From the NCBI GenBank assembly GCA_030682135.1, contig JAUXQT010000027.1, forward strand, positions 1-44,478: 44,478 bases of DNA. The letters run 5' to 3'. The first letter of the stretch is position 1. Each line of letters starts with the position of its first letter. The notes under the pieces were generated by a model, which searched no databases, was not told where the DNA came from, and saw only the letters and a program-made list of their open reading frames with translations. The stretch is from Nitrospirota bacterium. Lineage in GTDB: Bacteria > Nitrospirota > Nitrospiria > Nitrospirales > Nitrospiraceae. Both the position numbers and the translations under genes were made by a program. This document shows positions 8,478 through 20,060 of this stretch, one piece after another.

Positions 8478-9641
8478 TTACGCTTCGGCAGGGTTAGGAT
8501 TGATCTTCGCGGTGGATGTCTTGCTGGTGGAGGAAACGTTCTTCTTCGAAGAACCGGCAATCTTCGGCGTCGCCGTCCTCACATCGGCATTCTGCGCACG
8601 ATGAAGAAGGGCATGGTCCATGAGCACCAGCGCCATCATGGCTTCGGCAATCGGTGTCGCTCTGATGCCGACACAGGGATCATGGCGGCCATTGGTCTCG
8701 ACCGTCACGGCATTCCCCTGCTTGTCGATGGAGCGGCGGGGCACACGAATACTCGACGTTGGCTTAATCCCGATCGTGACCACCACATCCTGCCCCGTGG
8801 AAATACCGCCGAGGATGCCGCCTGCATGATTCGTCACAAACCCTTCAGGGGTCAGTTCGTCGCCATGCTCCGAGCCCCGCTGCGTGACCGAATCAAACCC
8901 CGCGCCGATTTCCACAGCCTTCACGGCATTGATGCTCATCATGGCCGCGGCCAAATCTGAATCCAGCTTGGCATAGACCGGAGCGCCCCAGCCGACAGGC
9001 ACATGTTCGGCGACTGTGGTAATCCTGGCGCCGACCGAGTCGCCGGCCTTGCGCAACTCATCCATGAACGATTCCAGCTTCGCTACTGCGGAGGGATCGG
9101 CCACAAAAAACGGATTCGCTCCCACGCCGTCCCAGCTCTTGAAGGGTACCTCATGCGGCCCGAGTTGACTGAGGTAGCCGCGGATCACAACGCCATACGT
9201 TTCCTTGAGCCATTTCTTCGCAATCGCCGCGGCCGCCACTCGCACAGCCGTTTCACGGGCAGAGGATCTCCCCCCGCCACGATGATCGCGAATCCCGTAC
9301 TTCTGCCAATAGGTGTAGTCTGCGTGACCGGGGCGAAAGGTATCGACCAGATTGCCATAGTCTTTGCTGCGGGAGTCTTCGTTCCGGATGAGGAGCGCAA
9401 TCGGCGTACCGGTAGTCTTGCCTTCGAAGACGCCGGAAAGGATTTCAACGGTGTCGGATTCCTGCCGCTGCGTGACGTGCCTGGAGGTGCCTGGCTTGCG
9501 CCGATCAAGGTCTTGTTGGATGTCACCGACCGAGAGTGCCAGACCAGGCGGGCAGCCATCCACGACGCAGCCGATCGCAGGCCCGTGGCTCTCGCCGAAT
9601 GACGTGATGGTGAAGATGTGACCGAACGAATTGCCTGCCAT
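8478..9641 (-). CDS. aroC: Chorismate synthase
   Basis: 387-residue enzyme making chorismate from EPSP with reduced FMN, the last step of the shikimate pathway. Hallmarks include the N-terminal [11 protein letters not shown], the [15 protein letters not shown] segment and the [19 protein letters not shown] signature. The C-terminus carries an extra Ser/Lys/Thr-rich tail of about 30 residues. GGGAG precedes the ATG. The aspS gene lies upstream on the same strand, separated by a palindromic repeat element that may uncouple the two. Confidence 0.97.
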   Translation of the reverse strand: MAGNSFGHIFTITSFGESHGPAIGCVVDGCPPGLALSVGDIQQDLDRRKPGTSRHVTQRQESDTVEILSGVFEGKTTGTPIALLIRNEDSRSKDYGNLVDTFRPGHADYTYWQKYGIRDHRGGGRSSARETAVRVAAAAIAKKWLKETYGVVIRGYLSQLGPHEVPFKSWDGVGANPFFVADPSAVAKLESFMDELRKAGDSVGARITTVAEHVPVGWGAPVYAKLDSDLAAAMMSINAVKAVEIGAGFDSVTQRGSEHGDELTPEGFVTNHAGGILGGISTGQDVVVTIGIKPTSSIRVPRRSIDKQGNAVTVETNGRHDPCVGIRATPIAEAMMALVLMDHALLHRAQNADVRTATPKIAGSSKKNVSSTSKTSTAKINPNPAEA

Positions 9642-9659
9642 GGCCGGAGTCTCCCTATC

Positions 9660-9811
9660 GCAGGATGCTCAAAAAGTCCGTCTTCTTTGTCCGTCGTTCG
9701 TGAAGCGTCGCTCGTATCTCGTTGCAACCTCAGATGCAGGATTTTTGCGAGATGCGCTTCACGAGGGACGCTTCACGGTTTTTGCCCTGGTGGACTTTTT
9801 CAACATCCTGC
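9660..9811. repeat. Palindromic intergenic element, CAGGATGCT family (copy 1)
   Basis: The ends are complementary: GCAGGATGCTCAAAAAGTCC at the left and GGACTTTTTCAACATCCTGC at the right. An inner perfect repeat CGTGAAGCGTC (9699-9709)/GACGCTTCACG (9767-9777) extends the hairpin. It fills the gap between aspS and aroC, and its right end touches the aspS stop codon. Related copies lie at 22838-22960, 24961-25084 and 37901-38030, with a half copy ending at 19199. Confidence 0.85.
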
Positions 9812-11574
9812 TACTCGACGAGATCGAGCTTGATGCGCAATTCCTTCAGTTGATCGGTGCCGACGATCGAGGGGGCATCGGTCAGCGGACATTGTGCCCG
9901 TTGCGTTTTGGGGAATGCGATCACGTCGCGGATTGAGTCGGCATGTCCCAACAACATGATCAGCCGATCGAGCCCGAAGGCAATCCCTCCGTGCGGAGGC
10001 GCGCCAAATTCGAGCGCATCGAGCAAGAACCCGAACTTCGCTTGCGACTGCTCCTTGTTGATGCCGAGCAGATCGAGAATGCGCAGCTGGATATCGCTCC
10101 GATGGTTCCGGATACTCCCGCCGCCTATTTCGCTGCCGTTGAGCACCATGTCGTAGGCCTTCGCCCGTACTTTGAGCGGCTCCGAATCCAGCAGCGCCAG
10201 GTCTTCATCCATCGGCGCGGCGAACGGGTTGTGCATGAAGATATACCGCTTCTCTTCCGGCGAATAGTCCAACAAGGGGAACTCGGTCACCCAGACGGGC
10301 TTCCAGGCTGTGGTATCGATCAGCTTCAACTCTTCACCGAGCGAAAGCCTGATGCGACCCAACACGTCATGGACAATGGCTGCCTTGTCGGCACCGAAGA
10401 GGACTAAATCACCCGGCTTGGCCTCAGGAAGGGCCGCTGCGAAGGCCTTGGCATCCAGAAACTTGGCGATGACAGACTCCAGCTGCCCTTCGGGGGTGAT
10501 CTTCAGCCAGGCCAGCCCCTTGGCGCCAAATGTCTTGGCCATCTCACCGAGCGCATCGATCCTGCTCCGAGGAGTGGCCGCGCCGCCTTTGACGATTAAG
10601 GCCTTCACGATCCCGCCCTTGGTCGCTGCTTCCTTAAACACCTTGAAGTCACTGGCTGCCGCAAAGGCCGTCACGTCATGCAACGGCATGTCGAAACGTA
10701 AGTCCGGCTTGTCCGAGCCATAACGGCCCATCGCCTCGGCATAGGTCATGCGCGGAAATGGAGTCGGCAACTGGACGCCACCCGCATCACGAAACACGGT
10801 GACGATCATCTGCTCCATCAAACTCATGACATCCAGCCGATCGACAAACGACATCTCGAGATCGATCTGGGTAAACTCCGGCTGCCGGTCGTTGCGTAAA
10901 TCCTCGTCGCGGAAGCAACGCGCGATCTGGTAGTAGCGATCGACGCCACTCACCATAAGCACTTGCTTGAAGAGCTGCGGCGATTGTGGCAGCGCATAGA
11001 ACTGACCGGGATTCACCCGGCTGGGCACCAGATAGTCCCGCGCGCCTTCCGGCGTACTCTTGGTCAAAATCGGCGTTTCGACCTCAAGAAAGCGTTCTGC
11101 GTTCAGGAAGCCGCGGACGGCCTGCATGATGTTGTGCCGGATGGTTAAGAGTTTCTGCATCTTCGGACGACGAAGATCCAGGTAGCGGTACTTCAGCCGG
11201 ATCGACTCGGTCACTTCGGCCTCGTCTTCGATCATGAACGGCGGCGTCTTCGACTCGTTCAGAATCTCAATGGCATCGACGAAAACTTCGATCTCGCCTG
11301 TCGGCAGGTTGGGATTCTTCGACTCATCGGGGCGGGCCATCACTTGACCGGTCACCGACACGACGCATTCGCTCCGTAACGCATGGGACGCTTGGTGCAC
11401 GGCGGCATTCCGCTCGGCATTGAACACCACCTGCGTCAGCCCGGTTCGATCGCGCAGGTCGATGAATAGCACGACGCCATGGTCGCGCCGACGCTGCACC
11501 CACCCGTTTAAGACGACGGTTTGCCCGACCGCGGCTTTGGTAAGTTCGCCGCACCGATGAGTTCTGACCTTCAT
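9811..11574 (-). CDS. aspS: Aspartate-tRNA ligase
   Basis: 587-residue class IIb synthetase of the bacterial type. An N-terminal OB anticodon-binding domain ([20 protein letters not shown]) is followed by motif 1 ([17 protein letters not shown]), motif 2 ([19 protein letters not shown]), the bacterial GAD insertion (about residues 285-420) and motif 3 ([13 protein letters not shown]). The start at 11574 gives a 4-base ATGA overlap with the upstream rluB gene and has GAAGGTGGT upstream, so the annotated frame to 11604 is not needed. Sequence reading alone does not show whether it also charges tRNA-Asn. Confidence 0.97.
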   Translation of the reverse strand: MKVRTHRCGELTKAAVGQTVVLNGWVQRRRDHGVVLFIDLRDRTGLTQVVFNAERNAAVHQASHALRSECVVSVTGQVMARPDESKNPNLPTGEIEVFVDAIEILNESKTPPFMIEDEAEVTESIRLKYRYLDLRRPKMQKLLTIRHNIMQAVRGFLNAERFLEVETPILTKSTPEGARDYLVPSRVNPGQFYALPQSPQLFKQVLMVSGVDRYYQIARCFRDEDLRNDRQPEFTQIDLEMSFVDRLDVMSLMEQMIVTVFRDAGGVQLPTPFPRMTYAEAMGRYGSDKPDLRFDMPLHDVTAFAAASDFKVFKEAATKGGIVKALIVKGGAATPRSRIDALGEMAKTFGAKGLAWLKITPEGQLESVIAKFLDAKAFAAALPEAKPGDLVLFGADKAAIVHDVLGRIRLSLGEELKLIDTTAWKPVWVTEFPLLDYSPEEKRYIFMHNPFAAPMDEDLALLDSEPLKVRAKAYDMVLNGSEIGGGSIRNHRSDIQLRILDLLGINKEQSQAKFGFLLDALEFGAPPHGGIAFGLDRLIMLLGHADSIRDVIAFPKTQRAQCPLTDAPSIVGTDQLKELRIKLDLVE

Positions 11575-12392
11575 ACCACCTTCGCTTTCTTCGAACGAGC
11601 CCATCCAACCCGGCTGATCCGTTTCTTCGGTCTGGGAACCTGTTTTTCTGCGGCCTCTTCCGTGGCGAGCTTATGCTCGGCAAGCTCGCGCAGGGCGTTC
11701 GCTTCCCGGTCGGTCAGGTACCGGAACTCTCCGGCCCCCAAATCGCCCAACGACAACGGACCCATCTTAATTCTCGTGAGCTTCAAGACCGGATGACCGA
11801 CCGCCTCCATCATCCGTTTCACTTGATGCTGGCGCCCTTCACGGATCGTAATCTCCAGCCAGGAGTTCAGCTTGGCTTTCTTCACCTTCTTCACCACAGC
11901 CGGACCGGTCATGCCGTCTTCCAACTGCACACCCTGCTCTAACTGCCGGATATGATCATCCGTCACCACCTGCTTCACCTTGATGAGATAGGTCTTCGGC
12001 ACATGGTAACGGGGATGGAGCAGGGTCTGCGCCAAATCGCCGTGATTGGTCAACAGCATCAACCCTTCGCTATCGAAGTCCAATCGGCCGACAGGGAACA
12101 CCCGCACCGAGATTCCACGGAGATAGTCCTTCACCGTCGGCCGACCTCCCGGATCGTTCAACGTCGACATCACATTCTTCGGTTTATTCAGCAAGAGATA
12201 CACGTACGGCTGGGCGGAACTCAGGTGCTTGCCGTCCACCTTGATATGGGCGCGCTCCGGATCGACCTTGGTGCCGAGCTCCGTCACGACTTTACCGTTG
12301 ACCGTCACCCGACCTGCGGCAATCCACTCCTCGGCCTTCCGCCTCGAAGCGAGTCCTGATCCGGCAATGATTTTCTGTAATCTAACTTCCAT
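11571..12392 (-). CDS. rluB: 23S rRNA pseudouridine synthase, RluB/RsuA family
   Basis: 273-residue pseudouridine synthase. The N-terminal S4 RNA-binding domain ([20 protein letters not shown]) is followed by the catalytic motif [17 protein letters not shown] with catalytic Asp105, and then by the [18 protein letters not shown] segment typical of RluB/E/F and RsuA. Lys/Arg-rich C-terminal tail. RluB is the likeliest member, modifying the peptidyl-transferase region; RsuA-type paralogues are the alternative. It overlaps aspS by 4 bases. No good ribosome site is visible before the ATG at 12392. Confidence 0.88.
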   Translation of the reverse strand: MEVRLQKIIAGSGLASRRKAEEWIAAGRVTVNGKVVTELGTKVDPERAHIKVDGKHLSSAQPYVYLLLNKPKNVMSTLNDPGGRPTVKDYLRGISVRVFPVGRLDFDSEGLMLLTNHGDLAQTLLHPRYHVPKTYLIKVKQVVTDDHIRQLEQGVQLEDGMTGPAVVKKVKKAKLNSWLEITIREGRQHQVKRMMEAVGHPVLKLTRIKMGPLSLGDLGAGEFRYLTDREANALRELAEHKLATEEAAEKQVPRPKKRISRVGWARSKKAKVV

Positions 12393-12393
12393 A

Positions 12394-12480
12394 GTGCGTG
12401 ATCAGTGAGATGTGATGGGTGATGGGTGAATCATCGGACTGGTATCCGACTCGTCACTGATCACTCGTCACTCATTCCTG
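12394..12480. repeat. Word-repeat hairpin between guaA and rluB
   Basis: The left arm iterates a GTGATGGGTGA-like word (GTGATCAGTGA at 12398-12408, then GTGATGGGTGATGGGTGA). The right arm iterates its complement (TCACTGATCAC at 12454-12464, then TCGTCACTCATT). It occupies almost the whole 90-base gap between the guaA stop and the rluB start. Confidence 0.7.
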
Positions 12481-12482
12481 CG

Positions 12483-14042
12483 TTACTCCCATTCAATTGT
12501 GGCCGGCGGTTTCGAACTGATGTCGTACACCACCCGGTTCACACCCTTCACTTCGTTGATGATCCGGTTCGAGATCTTGCCCAATACGTCATTCGGAATC
12601 TTGGCCCAATCGGCCGTCATGCCATCCAAGCTCGTCACGGCACGAAGCGCAATGACATGCTCGTAGGTCCGTTGATCACCCATGACGCCTACGGTTCGAA
12701 TCGGCAACAACACGGCGAGCGATTGCCAAATCTCCCGATATAAACCGGCGGCGCGAATTTCCTGATCGAGAATAGACTCGGCCGCTCGAAGGATCGTCAG
12801 TCGCTCCTTCGTCACTGCGCCGAGCACCCGGATAGCCAGGCCAGGGCCCGGGAAGGGCTGCCGCCACACGATCTCATCGGGAAGGCCCAATTCCTTCCCC
12901 AATACCCTGACTTCGTCCTTGAAGAGTTCGCGCAACGGCTCGATCAGCTTCAACTTCATCCGCGCCGGCAAGCCGCCGACATTGTGATGCGTCTTGATCG
13001 TGGCCGACGGCCCCTTGAAGCTCACGCTTTCAATGACATCGGGATAGAGTGTGCCTTGAACGAGAAACTTCACACCGCCCGATCTCTTCTTCGCTTCCGC
13101 ATCGAATTGCTCGATGAACTGTTTCCCGATAATTTTTCTCTTACGCTCGGGATCGACCACCCCTTTGAGCTTGGCCAAGAACGAATCGGACGCGTCGATC
13201 ATGCGCAAGTTCAGATGGAGCTGTTTGGCAAACGTCTGTTTGACCTGCTCCTTCTCTCCCGTCCGAAGCAAGCCGTTGTCGACAAAAATGCAGGTGAGCT
13301 GATCGCCGATCGCGCGATGCGTCAAGGCCGCAGCCACAGAAGAGTCGACGCCCCCGCTCAAAGCACAAATCACCCGCTCCTTGCCGACCTGCTCGCGAAT
13401 CTGCTGCACCGCCGTCTCCACATAAGACTCCATCGTCCATGTCGGCTTACAGCCGCAAATGTCGTAGACGAAATTGCGGAGCAACGTCGTTCCCTCAGGC
13501 GTATGCACCACTTCCGGATGAAACTGCAGGCAATAGATCCGGCGCTTCTGGTCGTCTCGCTTCATGGCGGCAATCGGAGAATTCGCCGTATGGGCAATCG
13601 ACCGGAATCCCGGCGGCATTCGTTCGATACGGTCCCCATGCGACATCCAGACAACGGTCGACCCGTTTGTGCCGATGCCCTTGAAGAGATCGCTCGTGTC
13701 GTCGATGGTCAGATCGGCACGGCCGTACTCCCGATGCTTGGACTTGGCCACCTCTCCGCCGGAGAGATGCGTCACCAGCTGCATGCCATAACAAATGCCG
13801 AGGATGGGAATCCCGAGGTCGAACAGTTCCTTGGAGACGCTCGGCGCCTTCTTCTCATAGACACTGGAGGGGCCACCGGATAACACGATGCCTTGCGGGC
13901 GATAGGCGAGAATGGTCGCCATGGGAGCGGTACAGGGCAAGATCTGAGAATAGACCTGCGCCTCGCGGATGCGCCGCGCAATCAGCTGGGTATATTGAGA
14001 CCCGAAGTCGAGAACCAGAATTCTATTGTGCCAAAGTTCCAT
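12483..14042 (-). CDS. guaA: GMP synthase (glutamine-hydrolysing)
   Basis: 519-residue enzyme converting XMP to GMP. The class I amidotransferase domain has the nucleophile Cys84 in GICYGMQL and the His/Glu pair in [10 protein letters not shown]. The ATP pyrophosphatase domain has [14 protein letters not shown], and the C-terminal dimerisation domain ends in [18 protein letters not shown] as usual. It follows guaB on the same strand with a 117-base gap holding a hairpin element, the common guaB-guaA order. Confidence 0.98.
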   Translation of the reverse strand: MELWHNRILVLDFGSQYTQLIARRIREAQVYSQILPCTAPMATILAYRPQGIVLSGGPSSVYEKKAPSVSKELFDLGIPILGICYGMQLVTHLSGGEVAKSKHREYGRADLTIDDTSDLFKGIGTNGSTVVWMSHGDRIERMPPGFRSIAHTANSPIAAMKRDDQKRRIYCLQFHPEVVHTPEGTTLLRNFVYDICGCKPTWTMESYVETAVQQIREQVGKERVICALSGGVDSSVAAALTHRAIGDQLTCIFVDNGLLRTGEKEQVKQTFAKQLHLNLRMIDASDSFLAKLKGVVDPERKRKIIGKQFIEQFDAEAKKRSGGVKFLVQGTLYPDVIESVSFKGPSATIKTHHNVGGLPARMKLKLIEPLRELFKDEVRVLGKELGLPDEIVWRQPFPGPGLAIRVLGAVTKERLTILRAAESILDQEIRAAGLYREIWQSLAVLLPIRTVGVMGDQRTYEHVIALRAVTSLDGMTADWAKIPNDVLGKISNRIINEVKGVNRVVYDISSKPPATIEWE

Positions 14043-14052
14043 GTTTTGAAAA

Positions 14053-14158
14053 GAGCTTATAGCTGATGGCTGATAGCAGTAGAAAGAAAATGGGTGCGCA
14101 ACGGAGGAGATACGAAACTGGCATGCTGGCTATCGGCCATACGCCATTCGCTCTTGGC
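14053..14158. repeat. Word-repeat hairpin between guaB and guaA
   Basis: AGCTGATGGCTGATAGC (14061-14077) is largely complementary to GCTATCGGCCATACGCCAT (14129-14147); ATGGCTGATAGC pairs at 11 of 12 positions. The same words recur at 24679-24786. It fills the guaB-guaA gap, where a terminator or attenuating structure could act. Confidence 0.65.
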
Positions 14159-14159
14159 T

Positions 14160-15635
<1,476 letters not shown>

Positions 15636-15666
15636 TCACTAGATCCTCAATCCCTTGTCGCCGCGC

Positions 15667-18648
15667 TTACGACTTCTTCGACGCTACTCCTGTCACTTGT
15701 GCGTTTTCGATTTCAGCCACACTCTCGGCATCTTCCTGGAGCCGTTCGCTCCCCTCGTCGGCCGGCATGAACTGTTCGACCCGGGTATTCCCGCTATCGA
15801 CGGCAAACACGCTGCCTCTGACATCGACCGCGATGCCGTAAGGGAAATTGAACTGCCCTTTGCCATTCCCGAACCCACCCCACTGGGTGATGAAGTTACC
15901 TTCTTTATCGAACTTCTCAATGCGATGGTTTCCCGTGTCCGTGACATACACATCGCCGGCGCCATCGACCGTAATACCCCAGGGAGACCGCAACTGACCG
16001 GCCTCTTGGGCCAGCGGGCTGCTGGCATGGCCCGGTTCAGAGCTGCCGCCCCACTTGGTCAACAGCTGTGGCAACACGTTGGTGCTGGTGTCGAACTTCT
16101 GAATCCGGTGGTTCCCCATGTCGACGACGTACACAAATCCATCTGTCTGATCCACGGCCACGCCGCGCGGGAAGTAGAACTGGCCGTCGCCGTTCCCGAA
16201 GCTGCCCCAGGACATGATGAACTCGCCGTTCATATCGAACTTCTGCACACGGAAGTTGGCGCTGTCGACCACGTAGACATATCCACGCACCCGGTCGACC
16301 GCGATGCCCCAGGGTGAGTTGAATTGGCCTTCGCCGTTTCCGCGCGACCCGAACTTCATGAGATAGCCGCCGAGCTTCCCGTCGAACTTCTGAACGCGAT
16401 GATTGTTCGTATCGACGACCCAGACGTCGCCCTTGCCGTCGCAGGCAATGCCGGTCGGGTTGTGGAAGTTCGAATTGGCCGAACCGAAGTTACCCCAGAG
16501 AATGATGAAATTTCCGGCATTGTCGAATTTCTGAATGCGGTTGTTGCCGTTATCGACCACGAACAACGACCCTTGCTGATCGACACACATGCCATACACC
16601 GGAGCCATAAATTCGCCGCCATGCAACAGCGACGCGCCACGGCCAGTCCGGCCCCATTCAGCCACGCAGAGGTACCCTGACGTGTTAACCAAAATCGTAG
16701 TGCTGGCAGGAGTGGAGACGTTTCCGCCCAAATCCTTAAACCAGACGTAGATCGCTTTCTGCCCGTCTCCCAGCGACAAAATAAACGGAATCGTTGCGCC
16801 GAACTTGGTAGCCGGCGTCACATCCACCCATCCCGGCGTCCCCGCCATAGGGGTCATCGGCGCCTCGGAGATAAAGTAGGCCGCCACTCCGGTATCGACA
16901 TCGTTCGCTGAAATCGTGACGATGACTTCCGGCGTATTCGTCATGAAGGCGCCATGGTTGATCACGGCATAAGGATTTTGCGGCGCCGTGATATCGATGA
17001 GGACCGGCATGGCCGTGACTTCGCTCGACAAGGCACTTTCCGCGCCGTTCTCGAACACGGCGGTCACGGCATAGAAATAGGGGGTATCGTTCGACAGCCC
17101 TGTGTGCGCATAGGGGTTCGTCACGCCTTCTACTTTTGTCGCCGTCTGCGTGGTGAGCTCAGGAATGGTATTGAAGTACAGGTTGTAGGACTGGGCGCCA
17201 GGGACCTCCATCCAGCTCAGGAAGGCTTCCGTATCGCCGGCTTTGACTGCCACACTGTAGGGCGGCGGCGTTTCACTCGGAACCTGACTGATGGCCGCGG
17301 CGTCCTTCCCGCGATTGAGCTCTTCCTCCGTCGGCACATACTTGAGTATGCGGCCATTGCCGCTGTCGACCACATAGACCGCGCCTTCTTTATCGACCGC
17401 GATCCCGTAGGGATAATTGAGCTGCGACTCTGCCCGTCCTCGATTACCCCAGGCGCAGAGGAACGTCCCATTTCCGTCAAACTTCTGAATGCGGTGGTTC
17501 CCGGTGTCGACGACGTAGACATTGCCGAGTGCATCGCAGGCAATGCCCCAGGGGGACTTGAACTGCCCGGGACCTGCGCCCTCGCGGCCCCACTTGGCCA
17601 GAAAACTCCCGCGAGCATCGAACTTCTGAATGCGATTATTGCTTTCATCCGCTACGAAAATGTTGCCGACAAAGTCGACGGCTACGCCGCGTGGGAAAAA
17701 GAACGCGCCATCGAAGCTGCCGTCACGACCCCACTTGAGCAGGGCCTGTCCGTCGGACGTAAACTTCTGAATCCGCGCGTTGCTCGTGTCGGAGACATAG
17801 AGGTTCCCTTCGGCGTCCGTCGCCAAGCCCCAGGGCACGTCGAACCGGCCGAGATCCGCCCCACGCCACGCAAACCCGAACTTGCCCCAGGCCTGCATCA
17901 CATTGCCGTCGAGGTCGAATTTCTGGATGCGGTTGTTGCCGCTGTCTGCGATATACAACACGTCGTTCGGCCCGACTGCCAAACCACGCGGATAGTAGAA
18001 GCTCCCTTCCTGAGAAGAGGGATCGCCGCCCCAACGCGCAAGAAATTTTCCGGTTTTATCGAGTTTCTGAATCGAATGGTTGTCGGTGTCGGCCACGTAG
18101 ATATTGCCGTCTTTATCGAGCGTGATCCCTGTGGGCGAGCTGAACTCCCCGTCATCCACGCCTTCCCGCCCGATACACATGGCCAACAGATAGGGCGAGG
18201 GAATCGCCATGACCTCTTTCGACTCGAGGCTCTCCCCCTTTTGCGTGACGACGGTCACCACATAGTAATAACAAGTCCCGTTGGCCAGATCGTCATGGAC
18301 AAACGGACTCTGAATACCTTCCACACAGGTACCATTCTCTTTCGTCACCCCAATGACGGCTTTGAAGTCATCGTCGCCGGCAATCGGACGCGTGAGGTCG
18401 GAGAACTTGATCATCACGCCCTTGGTCGTCTTGAAATAGAGATTGTAGTACATGGCATCGGGAACGGAGTCCCAGGTAATGGTCACCCGGCCATTCCCCG
18501 GTTTTGCGGCCACGTTCGCCGGAGCGGGAGGGAGCTCTTCTTCTTCGGCGATCGAATCACCGGCACCCCATTCTCCCTGAATTTCTTCGATGGTCAGATG
18601 CGTTCGATCAAACCGAAACATCTCGTCGAATAGCCATGCTTTAATCAT
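15667..18648 (-). CDS. NHL-repeat protein with two six-bladed propellers and Fn3 domains
   Basis: 993 residues. An N-terminal region of about 40 residues has no signal peptide. It is followed by an Fn3-like domain (about 43-150) and NHL repeats 1-6 (each with a core like GNIYVADTDNHSIQKLD). Then come a second Fn3-like domain, an Ig-like stretch of about 110 residues with TAPQNPYAV, NHL repeats 7-12 and an acidic tail. Six repeats make one closed beta-propeller, so two propellers are joined by an Ig/Fn3 linker. NHL propellers bind proteins, glycans or RNA; there is no enzyme motif. With no visible export signal it may be cytoplasmic or leave by a non-Sec route. Confidence 0.9.
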   Translation of the reverse strand: MIKAWLFDEMFRFDRTHLTIEEIQGEWGAGDSIAEEEELPPAPANVAAKPGNGRVTITWDSVPDAMYYNLYFKTTKGVMIKFSDLTRPIAGDDDFKAVIGVTKENGTCVEGIQSPFVHDDLANGTCYYYVVTVVTQKGESLESKEVMAIPSPYLLAMCIGREGVDDGEFSSPTGITLDKDGNIYVADTDNHSIQKLDKTGKFLARWGGDPSSQEGSFYYPRGLAVGPNDVLYIADSGNNRIQKFDLDGNVMQAWGKFGFAWRGADLGRFDVPWGLATDAEGNLYVSDTSNARIQKFTSDGQALLKWGRDGSFDGAFFFPRGVAVDFVGNIFVADESNNRIQKFDARGSFLAKWGREGAGPGQFKSPWGIACDALGNVYVVDTGNHRIQKFDGNGTFLCAWGNRGRAESQLNYPYGIAVDKEGAVYVVDSGNGRILKYVPTEEELNRGKDAAAISQVPSETPPPYSVAVKAGDTEAFLSWMEVPGAQSYNLYFNTIPELTTQTATKVEGVTNPYAHTGLSNDTPYFYAVTAVFENGAESALSSEVTAMPVLIDITAPQNPYAVINHGAFMTNTPEVIVTISANDVDTGVAAYFISEAPMTPMAGTPGWVDVTPATKFGATIPFILSLGDGQKAIYVWFKDLGGNVSTPASTTILVNTSGYLCVAEWGRTGRGASLLHGGEFMAPVYGMCVDQQGSLFVVDNGNNRIQKFDNAGNFIILWGNFGSANSNFHNPTGIACDGKGDVWVVDTNNHRVQKFDGKLGGYLMKFGSRGNGEGQFNSPWGIAVDRVRGYVYVVDSANFRVQKFDMNGEFIMSWGSFGNGDGQFYFPRGVAVDQTDGFVYVVDMGNHRIQKFDTSTNVLPQLLTKWGGSSEPGHASSPLAQEAGQLRSPWGITVDGAGDVYVTDTGNHRIEKFDKEGNFITQWGGFGNGKGQFNFPYGIAVDVRGSVFAVDSGNTRVEQFMPADEGSERLQEDAESVAEIENAQVTGVASKKS

Positions 18649-19199
18649 TGGTGGTGCCTCGTGTGACAGGACCGGGTGAAATCGAAGAACTTCGCCTCTT
18701 TCAACAACTTAGATTGAGAACGGGAAGTCTAACAAAGCGGCTTGAGGGGAGTCAACGGGGGACGGGGATGGAGTCTGATGATCTTCTGTGCTCGCGGAAC
18801 GCGCACGATAAAAAGGATTGGAAGGACACCCACGTTGGTCCTGTGCTCCCGGAACGCGCGCCCTGAGAAGGGCCTCGTTCGACGGCCGCACGTAGACCAA
18901 CATGGGTGCCCTTCCAAGAGAGGGAAAGCAAGCGAGCTTGGAAGGATTATATAGATGAATGACGGTCGTTCGATGCGCGCAGTAAAGGACAGCCTGCCTA
19001 CTCCCTATGAATAGGTTAAAGAATCTGAGGCCCTCGTTGACACGCGCAATTCAAGGAGCGCTCAGGCTCCCGTTTTTGGAAAGATGTGGGAAGGAGGAAG
19101 GAAATGGGAATTCAAGATTCGAACTTCTGATCGCGCTATTCTCGCCTCTCTCGCGCTTCGCGCGCTATCAAGACGCTGGCGAACTTTTCGAGCATCCTG
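18649..19199. repeat. Gene-free 550 bp holding a nested palindromic repeat complex
   Basis: No credible gene. From 18789 to 18982 the halves of a 48-bp core (TGCTCGCGGAACGCGCACGA at 18789 and CGTTCGATGCGCGCAG at 18967) are split by an inserted hairpin. The hairpin arms are 18820-18840 and 18895-18915, 19 of 21 positions paired. Its loop again holds a degraded core (TGCTCCCGGAACGCGC...CTCGTTCGACGG). A related module (CCTCGTTGACACGCGCA) follows near 19033. The region ends with a half copy of the CAGGATGCT element (19181-19199) touching the scpB stop codon. The NHL gene promoter should lie near 18650-18750, but no clear boxes are seen. Confidence 0.75.
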
Positions 19200-20060
19200 T
19201 TACGCCTGCTCAACCGGTTCTTCGACCGGCTCTTGCAGTACCGTCTCGTTGATCTCTACATCGAAGGCCAATACAGCCTCACCTTCCGTAAGATCACTCG
19301 TGACGGGAAGGTCTTCGGAATAGGACGGCTCTGACGTCTCGACCGATAACAACGACTCGTGCTCAATCGGCAAGAGTGCCTGCTCGGACTCGCCCAGTTC
19401 TTTGAACTCACGCAACGGAGGAAGCTGGGTCAGGTCTTGTAGGCCGAAATGCTCAAGGAAGAACTTGGTGGTGCCGTACATGATGGGCCGGCCTGGCACG
19501 TCTTTTCGCCCGACGATCCGCACCAGCTTGCGCTCGCACAGGGTGCGCAACACACCGGACGTTTCGACGCCACGAATCTCTTCGATCTCAGCCCGCACGA
19601 GCGGCTGCTTGTAGGCAATAATGGCCAGGGATTCGAGGGCGGAGCGCGAAAGTTTTTGCGCCGCCTTCGCCTTATCCATTCGCTTCAACCAGGGCCCATA
19701 CTCCTGCTTCGTCACCAGCCGATACCCGCCTGCAACCTGCACCAGCTGAATGCCACGCCCCTCCTGATCCAAGTCGTGCGCGAGAATATCCAAAGCCTGC
19801 ACCACTTCAGCTTTTGAGACCGTCCCGACAATAGACATCAGCCTCGCCACCGGCACCGGCTCTGGCGACACGAACAAGACGGCTTCAAGAATCGCTTTCA
19901 GTTCCCGCACGTCGATGGCGACAGTCTGGCTATTCATCGTCGTCTCGGCAACGGCTTCCTGGGCAACGACTTCAGGCTCCGGCACCTCGCCGCCGTCAAC
20001 AACCGGCGCTGGTTCCACCAATGTCATGTCGACTGTTTCCTGTTCCACGGTTGAGCTCAT
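19200..20060 (-). CDS. scpB: Segregation and condensation protein B
   Basis: 286-residue kleisin-associated winged-helix protein of the SMC-ScpAB condensin. The core (about residues 48-215) has LKAILEAVLFVSPEPVPVAR, LEALAIIAYKQP-like LESLAIIAYKQPLVRAEIEE, and GRPIMYGTTKFFLEHFGL. N-terminal (about 45 residues) and C-terminal (about 70) tails are acidic and low-complexity, making it longer than the usual 180-200 residues. The start at 20060 has GGAGGGGAGC upstream and a 4-base ATGA overlap with scpA, so the Met at 20072 is not preferred. Confidence 0.95.
   Translation of the reverse strand: MSSTVEQETVDMTLVEPAPVVDGGEVPEPEVVAQEAVAETTMNSQTVAIDVRELKAILEAVLFVSPEPVPVARLMSIVGTVSKAEVVQALDILAHDLDQEGRGIQLVQVAGGYRLVTKQEYGPWLKRMDKAKAAQKLSRSALESLAIIAYKQPLVRAEIEEIRGVETSGVLRTLCERKLVRIVGRKDVPGRPIMYGTTKFFLEHFGLQDLTQLPPLREFKELGESEQALLPIEHESLLSVETSEPSYSEDLPVTSDLTEGEAVLAFDVEINETVLQEPVEEPVEQA

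Noticed and set aside
12984-13883. 299-codon plus-strand frame opposite guaA
   Set aside because: Arg/His/Leu-rich shadow of a certain housekeeping gene.
16954-18633. 559-codon open frame on the plus strand opposite the NHL gene
   Set aside because: It is the reverse reading of regular NHL repeats with strong codon bias. The minus-strand protein has clear domains; the plus-strand one has none.
18649-19199. CRISPR array
   Set aside because: Repeats are palindromic, irregularly spaced and nested; there are no regular spacers and no cas genes.
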